From Kingdonia uniflora (Eukaryota; Streptophyta; Magnoliopsida; Ranunculales; Circaeasteraceae), in assembly GCA_014058105.1 (NCBI GenBank), contig JACGCM010000560.1, positions 2,976,001-3,040,000 on the forward strand: a stretch of 64,000 nt of DNA, read 5' to 3'. Every line of letters starts with the position of its first letter. The stretch's first letter is position 1. The notes beneath the pieces are model-generated. The model was not told the origin of the DNA. It searched no databases and saw only the letters and a list, made by a program, of their open reading frames with translations. The position numbers and the translations under genes were made by a program. Below, in pieces: positions 34,628-45,333 of the stretch.

Positions 34628-36668
34628 AATGAAATTAAGTATTTCAAGATGATGCAAGCAATTTCCAATACAATGATCCATCGAGTAAGTCTTTTATCTT
34701 ACAAATTATTTTTTACAATGCAAGTTAAAGAAAATTGTCAAATACACTCTTAATCTTATTAGTTTTAAATTTAATTTGTAGCTTTCAAGCCACCCTCATA
34801 TAATGACTTAAGAGTCAAGATCTTGAAGAAGAAGGAAGAGACCTTAAATTGGGTAAATAATTTTAAAGTTCATTGGGAAACTTATGGAGTAACCATCATG
34901 ACTGATTGGTGAATCGATGGCAAGTGTAGGACACTTATTAACTTTCTTGTGAATTGTCCGAAAGGAACGGTCTTCCTAAAGTCTATTGATGGATCCGCAC
35001 ATATTCATGATGCGGAACTCATTTATAAAATGTTGAAAGATGTGATGAAGAGGTTGGAGAGAAGAATGTATTCAAGTAAGTCTTGAGTATTTATGTTTTT
35101 TCCTATCTTTGTTGTTTTGCTTAGACTTTATACATATTTGAATTTTTTTATACTTTTACTAGATATACACGGATAATGCAAGTAATTATGTACTAGCGGG
35201 TGAATGGATTATGGAGGAATAAAAGATTTATTGGATGCTATGTGCGGCATATTGTGTAAATTTAATGCTTAGAGATCTAAGCAAGATGCATTTGGTGGAG
35301 GAAACGGTTAACGATGCGAAAAAGATTTCCCTTTTCATCTACAATCACAAATATGTGCTCCATTTGATGAGGAAGTAAACAAAGAGTAAATAAATTGTAA
35401 GGCCGGCGGTGACTCAATTTGCTACCACTTTATTATGTTTGCATAGTATGTATGAAAAAATACAAGAACTAAGAGACATGTTTCATACTGTTGAGTGGAG
35501 AAATAGCATGTGGCCAAAGCACCCTATTGGAAAAGAAATTGTGAAGAAAGTCAAGAGTAATACCTTTTGGAACAATATGCATACTTGCCTAAAAATTATG
35601 GCTCCTTTGGTGGATGTGATTCAAATGGTGGATAGTAGGTGGTCTAGTATGCTTCAAAAGCTTTTGTACGCGGTGGCTCATTATCTTAACCCTCAATATT
35701 ATTATGCAACTCTTACCAGCTCAGATGAGATGAAATCAAATACTAAACTAGAGGGCTTGTTAGATTGCATAACAAAACTTGCTTTGGATGAGGAAGATGA
35801 AAGCCAAATCTTATGAGAACCGATTGTATATCATACCAAGGCTGGGAGGTTAGGAAAGAGGGGTGCTCAAGCTTGTGTGAAAACAATTGCTCCGGGTTAG
35901 TAACTTAGTATTGCTTTAAGTTATTTCTTTTTAGGGTTTAGTAATTTTAAAGTTTTTTTGTTTTTATTCTTTTACTTTCTAAATTTTATGATTTTTAATG
36001 TAGTAGAGCGGTGGATCACTTTTAGAAGTGAAGTCCCCGCCTTGCAAAGATTTGCTAAAAGAGTTCTTGGGCTTACTAGTGCGACTTTTCCTTGTGAAAG
36101 GATTTGGAGTACCTTTTACAATATAAGTCGCTTTTAGTATTTGTTACAAAATACATTATCAATTTATCTTATAGGCTAAAGTTTATTTCCTTAAGTTTAT
36201 ATTTATTTATTTATTTTATTATTATAGATCCATACTAAAAAGAGGAATTGTTTGGAGCATGGTCAGATGAGGGATCTTGCATATATCCAATACAATAAGA
36301 GGCTTAAAAAGCATTATGAAGAACGTATTTCTAGAAAAGTGATAAACCCAATTGTGTTAAAGTCCCTCGACGAATGTGCGGAGTGGTTAGTTCCCGACGA
36401 TGCGAGAGACGATATTGCGTTCGGGACGGATATCACTTATGGTGTGCTTGAGGCCGCCGAAGATGGATTTGATGACCCCCCATTGAATCGTACTTCTTGC
36501 TTGAACACCGCTTCACATTGTTCACAAGGAGGGGCATTAAGCTCACGATCGATAGCGCGTCACCTTCAAGACTCTTCCGACGATGATGATTACGATGTTG
36601 ATACGAACTACGATATGGGTGATGAAGATGATGATGGCATAAACTCGGGATCTGATGAGGACATTTGA
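34628..36668 (+). pseudogene. hAT transposase (DUF659 and dimerisation domains)
   Basis: A short exon (YFKMMQAISNTMIHR, to 34684) is joined through an intron with donor GTAAGT and acceptor ttgtag (34685-34781) to FKPP-like KPPSYNDLRVKILKKKEETL. Next come GVTIMTDW-IDGKCRTLINFL (DUF659, first catalytic Asp) and YTDNASNYVLAG (second Asp). The frame 35409-35816 has VVDSRWSSMLQKLL-like and HYLNPQYYYA blocks. The C-terminal dimerisation region reads FPCERIWSTF at about 36090, and the tail from 36252 (MRDLAYIQYNKRLKKHYEER) ends in an acidic Asp-rich run at TGA 36668. Stops at 34910, 35220 and 35812 disable it. Confidence 0.85.
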
Positions 36669-36959
36669 TTTCATTTTTCTAGCTAGGTGTTTTTATTTTG
36701 CCTTTTTGGTTTTGCACATTTTGGATGATGGGGTTGGATTTTATTTTGGATATGCTAAGATTTTATTTTATGTTGAATTGATTTTCTATTAATCTATTTT
36801 GATGTTTGCTTCATTGCTTGCAATTTGGGATTTATCTTTTATGTTATTGACATATTACAAAATTATATAACGAAAAATAATAATATTACATTGAGTCATT
36901 GCAATATATATAGAATATACATTATGGGAAAAAAAAATACATTGAGTCATGTTTTAAAC

Positions 36960-37055
36960 TTTAAATTAAATAATTACACAAATTTACAAATTTATACATA
37001 TTACACATATTTCAAATTTACACATAGTCACATATTACACATATTACAAATTTAC
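36960..37055. repeat. Short AT-rich tandem repeat at the hAT right end
   Basis: cacatattacacatatt and caaatttacacata recur with slight changes two to three times. It lies just inside the CAGGG terminus and may be a subterminal repeat. Confidence 0.5.
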
Positions 37056-37086
37056 ATTCTCTTGCCTAGCGCTCCGCCCCGCCCTG

Positions 37087-38510
37087 CCAGTGACCACACC
37101 CACCGCCATGTACTCTGTCCCGCCCCTAACAACATAGTGTTAACTTGCCGGACATAAATATGACATTTATCTTCTACGATCATGTTGTGCATGATTATAC
37201 ATGCATACATAACATTTGTTAGATCACATGGCTTCCAAAATCGCGCACCGTCCGCCAATATTTAGAACCTAGCTTATAATACCCCAAATACACGCTCTTC
37301 ATCTTTCCGGCATGCTTCTTGAATCTTAGCAAAATATCTTTCGGCATCGTTGGACGGATTTCTTATGGTTTGAACAATTGTTTACCATTTTGGATAGACT
37401 CCGCCCGCTAAATAATACCCCATGGTGAGTGGGACCGTGCCTATATTATAATTGCATGGCGGTGTAACTCTATTAGACAAGTTGCTGAAAAACCACCCTT
37501 GATGCAAGACGTTCGCGTCATTGTTAGAACCTGACACCCCAAGGAATGCGCGCCATATCCAAAGATCTTGCGATACAACCGCTTCAAAAATCACCGTCGG
37601 GATTTTCTTATACTAGGTATATTGTCCTACCCACCCGGTAGGACAATTCTTCTATTTCCAATGCATACAATCTAAACTACTTAACATCCCCGGGAAGCCT
37701 CACGATCCATTCACTTCTAACAAGTGTAATGCATCATTTTCATTGGGAGATCAAGGTATTGAGCTTTAAATAAACCATTAGGCTCTTGGCCCAGTGGTGG
37801 TACTACCTCTTCACCTAGTGAGAGGTCGGGTTCAAAACCTCATGGGGTTAAAAACTCAGGGTTACAGATCCCTATAAAAAACCAGCTAGATAAAAAATAA
37901 AAAAAGCTTTAAATAGTGTTATAATTGTTTTCCAAAATTCTTTCAAACTCAAATTACCCATAGACTCCCCAATCTGAACGTATTCGTCTTGGGTGTCCGC
38001 GCTCATACTGTAGCATAACATGTGGAGTGCGCACATTATCTTTTGGTACGAGGATAAACCCATCGTCTTAGCAGTATTTTCTTTTTGAATTAAATGGGGG
38101 TTTGCAGAAATAACATGATCATGAAATACGTTGATACACACCTTCGCCCATACGGATCCGACGACGAAATAGGATACTGGCAAAGACTGGGTTGGCACCA
38201 AAATAATCCCAATTAAGGCTAAACTTGCCTAATTTAGGATCACGGCCTTTCCGTTTGTCAATCCTTCATCTTTTACTACCGCCCCGCCTTCGTGATGATG
38301 TTGCCTCTTGATCTTTTTCTTATGTTTCTCCTATCTCAATCATAATTTTGCTATACTCGTGCATCATCTCAATTTGACGTCGGAAGAGCTCTTCGCTTCC
38401 GGACAATGATGATAAGGATAAGAGTGATTGGTCAAACATGATTAGGTCCTTCAAAATTAGGTCTGACATGATTGGGAAAAATTGATAACAAGAATATAAA
38501 GTATACATGA
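37087..38510 (-). pseudogene. PIF/Harbinger transposase, main part
   Basis: Read on the minus strand from about 38508. An N-terminal MSDLILKDLIMFDQSLLSLS region leads to NWDYFGANPVFASILFRRRI and RMGEGVYQRI. Next are KTMGLSSYQKIMCALHMLCY and DEYVQIGESMGNLSLKEFW. Then follows LKYLDCIGNRRIVLPGG-like sequence (37670-37620), then FEAVVSQDLWIWRAFLGVSG, SNNDANVLHQGWFFSNLSNR and GYYLAGGVYPKW (37594-37382), with the DDE Asp in NNDANVL and in the YYLADG block (here AGG). It ends at DLTNVMYACIIMHNMIVEDK. A SINE lies in it at 37773-37904. The tail is at 34057-34244. Stops and slips are many. Confidence 0.85.
37773..37904 (+). mobile_element. tRNA-derived SINE with 11-bp target duplication
   Basis: 132 bp. 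The pol III A box TGGCCCAGTGG is at 37787-37797 and the B box GGTTCAAAACC at 37829-37839, 31 bp apart. It ends in an A-rich tail, taaaaaataaaaaa. The target duplication agctttaaata flanks it at 37762-37772 and 37905-37915. It sits inside the Harbinger transposase gene, in the opposite orientation to that gene. Confidence 0.9.
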
Positions 38511-38515
38511 TGAAA

Positions 38516-38680
38516 GGTTTTATAGATGAAAAAAACTAGCCGTTAAGCTTCTTGTCAACCAAGTTTGGTAAAAAACTAGCCGTTGAGCTTCTTGTTAAAA
38601 TAGATTGCCAACAAGCTAGCCGTTGTGATGCTTGCTAAAAAATATAGCCGTTGAGATGCTTGATCAATTATGTCCAAAAC
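38516..38680. repeat. Right subterminal repeats of the Harbinger element
   Basis: Three to four copies of ctagccgtt(g/a)agcttcttgt(t/c)aa. These are the reverse complement of the core of the left minisatellite (31925-32560), which supports one element spanning both. Confidence 0.75.
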
Positions 38681-39285
38681 TATAGGCCTTCCGATCACCA
38701 AAAAACAAAACCAAGCATGGAGAGGGGAGGCTTTCAAATTTTCATCCAGGCTCTTGCCGCAGGACAAATATGAATCTTAGCCGTCCACGTGTCTCCATCT
38801 GGACCGTACACTATACACGCAATTCAGAACTGCACGGCATGGGAGCCACTGGAAGCTTGAAAAGTGTCATCATACTATTGGCTCAAAGGCTACGCTTAGT
38901 TTAGAACTGCGCGGGATCGATCAACCAAAAATCCATCCAGAGGGTGGAGAGACCACCGTCAAGGTAGGTTATGTTTGGCCACGTAGAAAAACCGACCTGC
39001 TGCAAGGTGAATTTGGGCAAAAGAGGGTGGATTTTTCAATCTACCTTGCCACGTCAGAATTGACCTAGCTGTTGCGCTGCTGCAGGTGCTCTAATGCTGA
39101 GATTTCTTCTGATGTGAGTGAATAGATTTAAACATTAGATTTGAACATTTACATTCAATAGAATTAGTACCAAGAGCCTATATGGTATCCATTAGTCCAT
39201 TAAACATTTTATTTCTATGTATTTCCGAAGTATTTATTATTTATCCTATGATTCTCTCTTTGAATATTTTTTTTCTCTAGAGTCC

Positions 39286-39340
39286 CACACCCACTCCCAG
39301 TCCCACACCCACACCCACACCCACACCCAAAACATAACAT
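39286..39340. repeat. CCCACA microsatellite
   Basis: About seven imperfect copies of cccaca/cccagt. It is not a plant telomere repeat. Confidence 0.7.
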
Positions 39341-39397
39341 GCATTTTTTATTTTGTTGGATGCCTTAAAGTATTGAATAATTTATTCTTTAATGGTA

Positions 39398-40423
39398 GGG
39401 AGAGGATTCGCCTACATTCCCTTTGTTGCTATACACCCGCTACACTCTCTCACAACCACCCATCTCTCCATATCTCCTCTCCACATAAGCAACCAAAAGC
39501 CACTCTCTCTCTCTCACTCAGCTACCTATGTGGCAAAAAAACTCTTTCTCCACTCGCCTTACTTAATTCAAATTTGAACGCCTCACTTGATTCAAATTTG
39601 AATCACTCGCTTTCTCTCTCTCTTCTGGCTTCCCTCCAATCTATCCTCCATTGAATCACTCTATCTTTCTCTCTCACTAATTTCTTTGTCAATCTCTCTC
39701 TCAATCCTCTGTATCTCTCTCACTCCCCATTTGTGTTCTACGAACCTAGCTTTTGTAATAAAAAATTAACTTTTCTCGCGCAATGTCGTTACGCCTTTGA
39801 CCTAATTGTCCACAGAAATTGACAAAAAGTTTACAATATGTAGAATTCGACAAAAAAGAAATTTATTGTCGAATTTATTGTCTAAGTCAATTTTTGAAAA
39901 TTCGATAATTTATTGTGGAATTGTTAGAGGATGTGACAATAAATTGTCGAATTGTCGACAATAAATAAAGCTTTGTTTTTTTTTTGAATTATGTGAATTC
40001 GACAAAAAGGCTTTCTTTATTATCGAATTCTATGATTTCGACAAAAAAAAGAGGAAATTTTTGCCAAATTCATAGAATTTTTGTCGAATTCTATGAAATC
40101 CTCAAAGAGATTGAGTTGACAGAGAGAGTGAGTTGTTGAGCTCAGTGGAGACTGAGACACGATGAGTGAGTTCGAGACTGAGCAAGAGAGAGATAGAGAG
40201 CGACGAGTTGTCGGAGCGATGCAAGCGAAAGAGTGAGTTGAGTGACAGAGTTGAGAGAGAGAGAGTCGAGTGGAGAGATAAAGTTTTTTTTGTTTTTGTT
40301 TAAATTTTTGAATTTTTTATTCGACACTCCCTTGTAGCCTCTCATTTTACCAACTCGACAACTCTCTCTCTCCCTCTTAGCGCGAAGAGTGTAGCGGGGA
40401 AGAGTGTTGGCGAATCCTCTCCC
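39398..40423. mobile_element. Non-autonomous MULE-like element with perfect 9-bp duplication
   Basis: The ends are GGGAGAGGATTCGCC on the left and its exact reverse complement at 40409-40423. Similarity continues inward through ccccgctacactctt. The duplication ttaatggta lies at 39389-39397 and 40424-40432. The interior is CT-rich on one side and GA-rich on the other (a partial fold-back), and includes many copies of the motif attcgacaaaaa. It has no transposase. A 9-bp duplication is the hallmark of Mutator-like elements. Confidence 0.82.
39800..40112. repeat. Dense direct and inverted copies of aattcgacaa
   Basis: About a dozen copies of attcgacaaaaa, attgtcgaatt or tttgtcgaatt on both strands within 300 bp, inside the MULE-like element. 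Neighbouring copies can pair as hairpins. Confidence 0.7.
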
Positions 40424-40737
40424 TTAATGGTATACAAAAGTATTGAATAATTTATTCTTTAATGATTGTCCTTTATTTCTTGGTTGATTATCTTGACTGT
40501 TTCTTTGTTTCTATAAAAACGAGGTTGAACGTTGGATTCCCTAGTTCTTTCAAAATCCTGAAAGTGTTACTAGAAAAAATTTGTCACTGCGGAATTACAT
40601 GGAAAATCATGCTTTTTGATGTTTGTATTTAGATTCTTCAAGTCAAAGAATCTAATATAAACTTTCTCAGTAACATCTTAGGTACAAGTTAAGTACTCAG
40701 TGTAATCATACTTTTATTTTCCATTTCATAATAAATT

Positions 40738-40888
40738 TTAGAATTATTACCTTACAATCTTATTGGCTTTAACTAGTGATTAATTGGTTATAGATTTAAA
40801 CTGTTGCTTGATTTTAGAATTATTACCTTACAATCTTATTGGCTTTAGCCAGTGATTAATTGGTTGTAGATTTAGACTGTTGCTTGGT
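40738..40888. repeat. Tandem duplication of about 75 bp
   Basis: Two adjacent copies of a unit starting ttttagaattattaccttac and ending ctgttgcttg. They differ at only a few bases, so the duplication is fairly recent compared with the surrounding elements. Confidence 0.85.
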
Positions 40889-41011
40889 TGGTGTTGCTTT
40901 AAGGTACATTTTTGTATGTATTTCTATTATATAAGGTGAATTCATGTTTTGATATTTTGAAACTTATGATAGCAAGAATTCACGCAGATTATATTGTTCT
41001 TATTCGTACTA

Positions 41012-41102
41012 GGATATTTAGCTCAAATGGAAGAACGCTTAACAATGTGAGTATGCATGTCAAATATCTCAAGAGATGGTGTTTCAAACCCACCAAGATC
41101 CC
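41012..41102 (+). other. tRNA-like or SINE-like sequence
   Basis: An A-box-like TAGCTCAAATGG (41019-41030) and a B-box-like GGTGTTTCAAACCC (41078-41091) are present. The ends ggatatt and aagatcc could pair as an acceptor stem with one mismatch. The T-loop is too long and the anticodon loop too short, so it is not a working tRNA gene. It may be a tRNA pseudogene or a SINE head. Confidence 0.35.
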
Positions 41103-41109
41103 ATTGTCT

Positions 41110-42994
41110 TAAAATGTTATACAAGTAAAATAAAAATAAATGTAAGTATTGCTGTAATGAAATCCTATAACGCTATGGAATAAAAGTTAGATACTCAAAA
41201 ATATTATTGCATTCATTTCAAACCTCGCGAATTTCTCTTGAAATGAGACCCAATAAATGCTCTATTTGTAATGTGTTATATGTTGGGAATTGGGATGTTT
41301 TATGAGTAATATGTTTTTAATCTATTTGGCGAGTTGTATGTGCTTTATGATATTAGTTTGAGAATTGGATTTTCTTGGATGGTACTGTTGTTTAGCATTA
41401 CTTTACTTATTATGGAAATTTTTCTATAAATAAAAGAGTCTTTAACCAATTGTGAGTAGATATCTTATGTGGTTAAAATGCTTCATGTTTTGTTTTACCT
41501 AAAGATGAGGATATATAAATTTAGATATGCAATTGCGCTAGCAATTTACTTATCTTTTCTATCTGAACCTTCCATCGAACCATTGCATTGCAAATTTTAG
41601 GAAAGTTATGCCTTAAATAAAATAGCAATCGATTGTTGTAGTAAAGAAGCATGTTTTATTAGCCTTCGGGGTGTGTGTGGGGGTTCGGTCTTTGCATAAA
41701 CTATATTTTGGTTGTGGGTCTTCTTTAACCATGTTTTAATAAGGGTTTGATTAGCTCTGGACTCCGAATGAAAGTTGGGAATGAATAAACTCCCAAAACA
41801 CAATAATTCTATAATTATTACTTGTGATGAAGTTTCTAAATCAACTTCCAGCAAGTGAAACAGCAACTCTGAAGACAAAGAATGCCAACATTTTCAGGGA
41901 CGAAAGTAATGAAGAAAATGATAACCACAATGATTTTGAAGACTAAAAAAATGGAGATATGCCATAAAGTGATGTAGAAAGCGAAAAGACCAATGGAGCA
42001 GAATGATAAACAAGCCTACTATTTTTTTCAATGCATACCTTAGTTTTTTGCTTTATAGCAACTTATTATTGAACCTAGAGCCATAGTTTATTTAGCACTC
42101 ATAATCTATTAAAGATATTTAACCCATGTAATAGAGTTTCAGGGATTTTACTCTACTTAGATTAAATAGTTTATGTTCTTCTGTTGATTAATATATAGAA
42201 ACATGCATAAAGTCATGATGAAGTTTGATTTGGACTGTTAATTAACACTCCTATGATAGAACACATGAAATATCATATTTTTTGTGAAACTTGCTTGCAA
42301 TCATAGATCAAAATATCGAAACCAGTGTATTTATTGACCCCTTACCATTATGATTTTATCATGGTATTTTAATTTTATCACGATATATTTGTCACTCAAT
42401 ATTTTAATCCTTAAAGGAAAGAGCCGGTTTATACCAAAAAATCAGTGTTTTATCGATGATATTATGGGTATTTTGATGTTTAACACGATAAATTGTAATG
42501 TTGTTTAAAACGAGCTGAGATGTGAAGGAAATATAAGAAGGTATTTAGAAAAATGTCCAAGAAATAGTGTAGGAGTCAATATGTGAGCTTGAAAAATAAA
42601 AAATAAAAAAAATGTGAAGGAATATTAGATAATCATTATTTATTGAGATAACCATTATTTATTACAAATTGGTATATGCAATTCAATTACAAATTTGAAC
42701 TTGAAGTCTAAGAATTGTCTCATAAAGTTATTGATGAACTAATGCATATACGAGTGACGCGGCTCCTCAGATTCATTATTTTTCGACTGTTGATTGACGT
42801 TAGAAACATTCTAGCAATACTCCTCCCACGTCAAATGCTTAAAATAGATATCCAAACATTTTAGCAATACTCCCCTAGCACCCAGGGGAGGGCAACCGCT
42901 TACAGCGATTACTCCTGCCCTTATTCCACTTACTTTTTCTAGCTCTTACAACATATGGCAGCATTAAGGTCGGTGTCTTAGGTGGAGGCAACCC
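41110..42994. other. Spacer, nothing recognised
   Basis: AT-rich DNA up to the LTR of element B. I see only short repeats, for example a doubled cattttagcaatactcc-type stretch (42808-42872), and no gene or element ends. Confidence 0.5.
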
Positions 42995-43592
42995 CGTAGG
43001 GACATATCCTTTGACCTAACCTAATTCGTACTACCTCCATATCATACTCATGTATTTTACATGTGACATGAACAGTCATAATTGACACCTACACCAGGAA
43101 CTGATAAGGAACGTGGATCGAGCACAATAGAAATACATGAACAAGTCAAATACATCTGTCTCTCACGAACTCAATAGTTACTCAGTCAACCGCCACTTAC
43201 CTCATTGTTCGGAGAACGTGCTTCAGTATGATAACGAACTGTGGGCAATGCCTATATAAGGAAAAAGTTCTAGAAGAGACAATGACAAGAAAAATATACG
43301 GGAAATCACCAAGAAAACCAGATTTTCTAGATTTTCAAATACCAAATTTCTTATTTACAAGATCAAGTATTTTTAGTTCGAGAGATCACTTGTAATAAGA
43401 TATCAACCTCAAGTAATAAAAGTTACTGTTATTAAAGCCATCAACTCGTGGTCGTGGTTTTTTACCTATTCAAAGGTTTTCCACGCTAAATCACATATGT
43501 CATATCTTGCTCTACATTAGTTTTTGTCACTAGAACATTGGTGTAAGAGCTAAATCTGAGCCATCTCGAGCTTACGGAATTATGCCATTACA
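42995..43592 (+). repeat. 5' LTR of element B
   Basis: 598 bp. It begins CGTAGGGACA (TG changed to CG) and ends GCCATTACA. The core promoter GCCTATATAAGG is at about 43250-43261. It aligns along its length with the 3' LTR. Confidence 0.93.
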
Positions 43593-43610
43593 TTTGGTAC
43601 CGTCTGTAGG
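43593..43610 (+). other. Primer binding site of element B
   Basis: TTTGGTACCGTCTGTAGG directly follows the LTR. It differs from the intact-looking site of element A (TTTGGCGCCGTCTGTGGG) by changes that include loss of the CG, consistent with deamination. Confidence 0.75.
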
Positions 43611-43670
43611 AAAGAAGACATTTCCACAATATACTATGACATACATTCACTCTACAATCAATCTCCAATC

Positions 43671-45310
43671 ATGGTCACTTCCAAACGACCAACAGCCGGA
43701 ATTCAGCTCGATCATTCAATTGAGCTGGAATAACTTACAGAACTATGGGCGAATCTCCACGCTAAAACAGAGAAACGTAATGAGCTCGTACGTCACTTAA
43801 CTCTTGACCGAGAACTTCGTGAGAAGGAGCTTAACATGCTCTACAAGATACTTAACTGGCTTCTCAAACTTGAGATCGCGATTAAGTGCCAGGGATCTCC
43901 TAAGTTTTTGTGCAGGACAGATTGGGACCTCGAGGAGCCACCAGCAAAGCTATTTCCAGAAATATTTAGCACGAATATCAACCTTCTATTCATTTAGGTA
44001 GTGAAGTTCAGCCTGAAATCAGCAGAGGTCACCAATTTTCCAAACGTCAGGAGGAAGAACAACGACCTCAACCTCAAATTCCAGCCTGTAATCGTTTGAG
44101 TAAAGGCACCGGTACTCATAATCCTCAACTATCTTGCTAAAATACTCAAGCAACACGTCAATACGTAACACAAGAGCATATGGATCAGCATATTAAAGAG
44201 TTGATTGAAGAACTAGTTCTAGGTACTACAGATGACCTCACCAAGATACTGGGAAGCATGATTGCCATAAAACTATTCGATATGGAAATAACGAAGGTTT
44301 CCATACTCTAAAAATTTGTAAATACAACAACACCTATCCAAATGAGCACATTCAACAATACCGTGATTCATTGGGATTGTACTCCAATCTCAACCACATC
44401 CTCTGTCGTCTTTTCGCCGCAAGTCTGCAGGAAGAACAAAAAGTGATTCTATACTCACATCCTCTGTCGTCTTTTCGTCGCAAGTCTGCCTGAAGATTCT
44501 ATACTCACATTCGATCAGCTGCATAAATAATTCATCAAGATGTATACTCTCAATAGAGACAGAGAGGAGAATTTATATTCTCCTATTAGTTTTAAACAGT
44601 CACAAGGTGAGAAGCTCGAGGCTTTTGCAAATATGTTTTTGGAGGTTGCACAAAAAGTGAATAATCTCGATCAGAAAATAGTTGTTACTGCTTTCACCAA
44701 CGCGCTCCAGCTCGACTGCAAGGCCAAAGAGCATCTCCTCCTCAACAAACCTGTAACCTTGGAGGATATGATTACCAAGGTCAATGGATATGTCGACCTG
44801 GAAAGGATGATGCCTAAAAGGCATAAATATACTAAATTCGTCATAATCACTGAACTGAAGGATGATGTCTAAAAGGTCCAACTACATATCAAATCACTAA
44901 ACTGAAGGAGGATCAGTGTGATCAAAAGCATTCCTTGGGCAACACTGGCAATCCTCAGAAAGGCGATACAGTACCTAAACCGGTCCTTCCAAAGATGAAT
45001 GTTAGAGTCTCTGCAATTTTTCTGATCCTATCCATGGACAAGCTATACCGTCCCTCTCAACTATTAGAACTAATCAAAAACCGTCTGTACTACATGCATC
45101 ACAAGGTAAATTACCATTTTACTGACAACTGCTATGCTTTACAGAGGTTGTTGAAATTTATTTTCAAGGAAGGACGGATGTACGAATATATTTTATCGAC
45201 CTGGAATCTTACAAAGGTGGTAGCTATAAGAAGTAGCTCAAAATATTCTAGGTCGAAGATCAAGCTGAGAAGAAATTACATCTCTACTATATGTACAATA
45301 GTAACATGAT
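43671..45310 (+). pseudogene. gag of element B
   Basis: It starts at ATG 43671 with MVTSKRPTAGIQLDHSIELE, followed by a charged helix (LTLDRELREKELN). The capsid part includes NTYPNEHIQQYRDSLGLYSN, then VNNLDQKIVVTAFTNALQLD and LEDMITKVNGYVDLERMMPK (44540-44872). The C-terminal Cys/His block reads YYMHHKVNYHFTDNCYALQR. A tandem duplication of about 60 bp (cacatcctctgtcgtctttt at 44396 and 44457) disrupts the capsid region. Stops are frequent in the first half. Confidence 0.82.
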
Positions 45311-45333
45311 CGAAATTATCAAATCAATAACTC

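Larger units (their letters stand above)
34245..37086 (+). mobile_element. hAT transposon nested in the Harbinger transposase gene
   Basis: The ends are CAGGGGCGGTGTCGG (left) and CAGGGCGGGGCGGAG (right, read inward), the CAGGG-type termini of plant hAT elements. The element contains a hAT transposase pseudogene on the plus strand. It separates two parts of one Harbinger transposase gene, which fixes the order of insertion. I could not find a matching 8-bp target duplication (tatgcagt against ccagtgac), so the exact ends are uncertain. Confidence 0.7.
28869..39091. mobile_element. PIF/Harbinger-type transposon carrying a PMD gene, with nested hAT and SINE
   Basis: The right end reads inward GAGCACCTGCAGCAGCGCAA and is flanked by taa (39092-39094), the 3-bp target site of PIF/Harbinger. 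The left end is worn; the best candidate is tta|gtgcaatcgac at 28866. Subterminal sequences are clearly inverted between the two sides: aaatccacccc...aattcacctt (28988-29014) pairs with 39004-39034, and the agttctgaactgcgcgg-like motif occurs on both sides. Inside are the PMD gene, the MYB-like gene (+) and the transposase (-), the last split by a hAT element. The left boundary and the inclusion of the PMD gene are inference. Confidence 0.62.

Noticed and set aside
34439..34753. A 104-codon plus-strand frame and two minus-strand frames over the same place
   Set aside because: They arise from the repeated CCAAATG motif and a CT microsatellite. Only the last part (YFKMMQAISN...) belongs to the hAT transposase.
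34237..37094. An 8-bp target duplication around the hAT element
   Set aside because: The flanks tatgcagt and ccagtgac share only part of their bases, so I do not claim a duplication.
39217..39654. 145-codon open frame rich in Ser, Leu and His
   Set aside because: It is driven by CCCACA and CT repeats and crosses the boundary of the MULE-like element, so it is not a gene.
41012..41102. A tRNA gene
   Set aside because: The A and B boxes are present, but the loop sizes do not fit a functional cloverleaf. It is kept only as a low-confidence tRNA-like feature.
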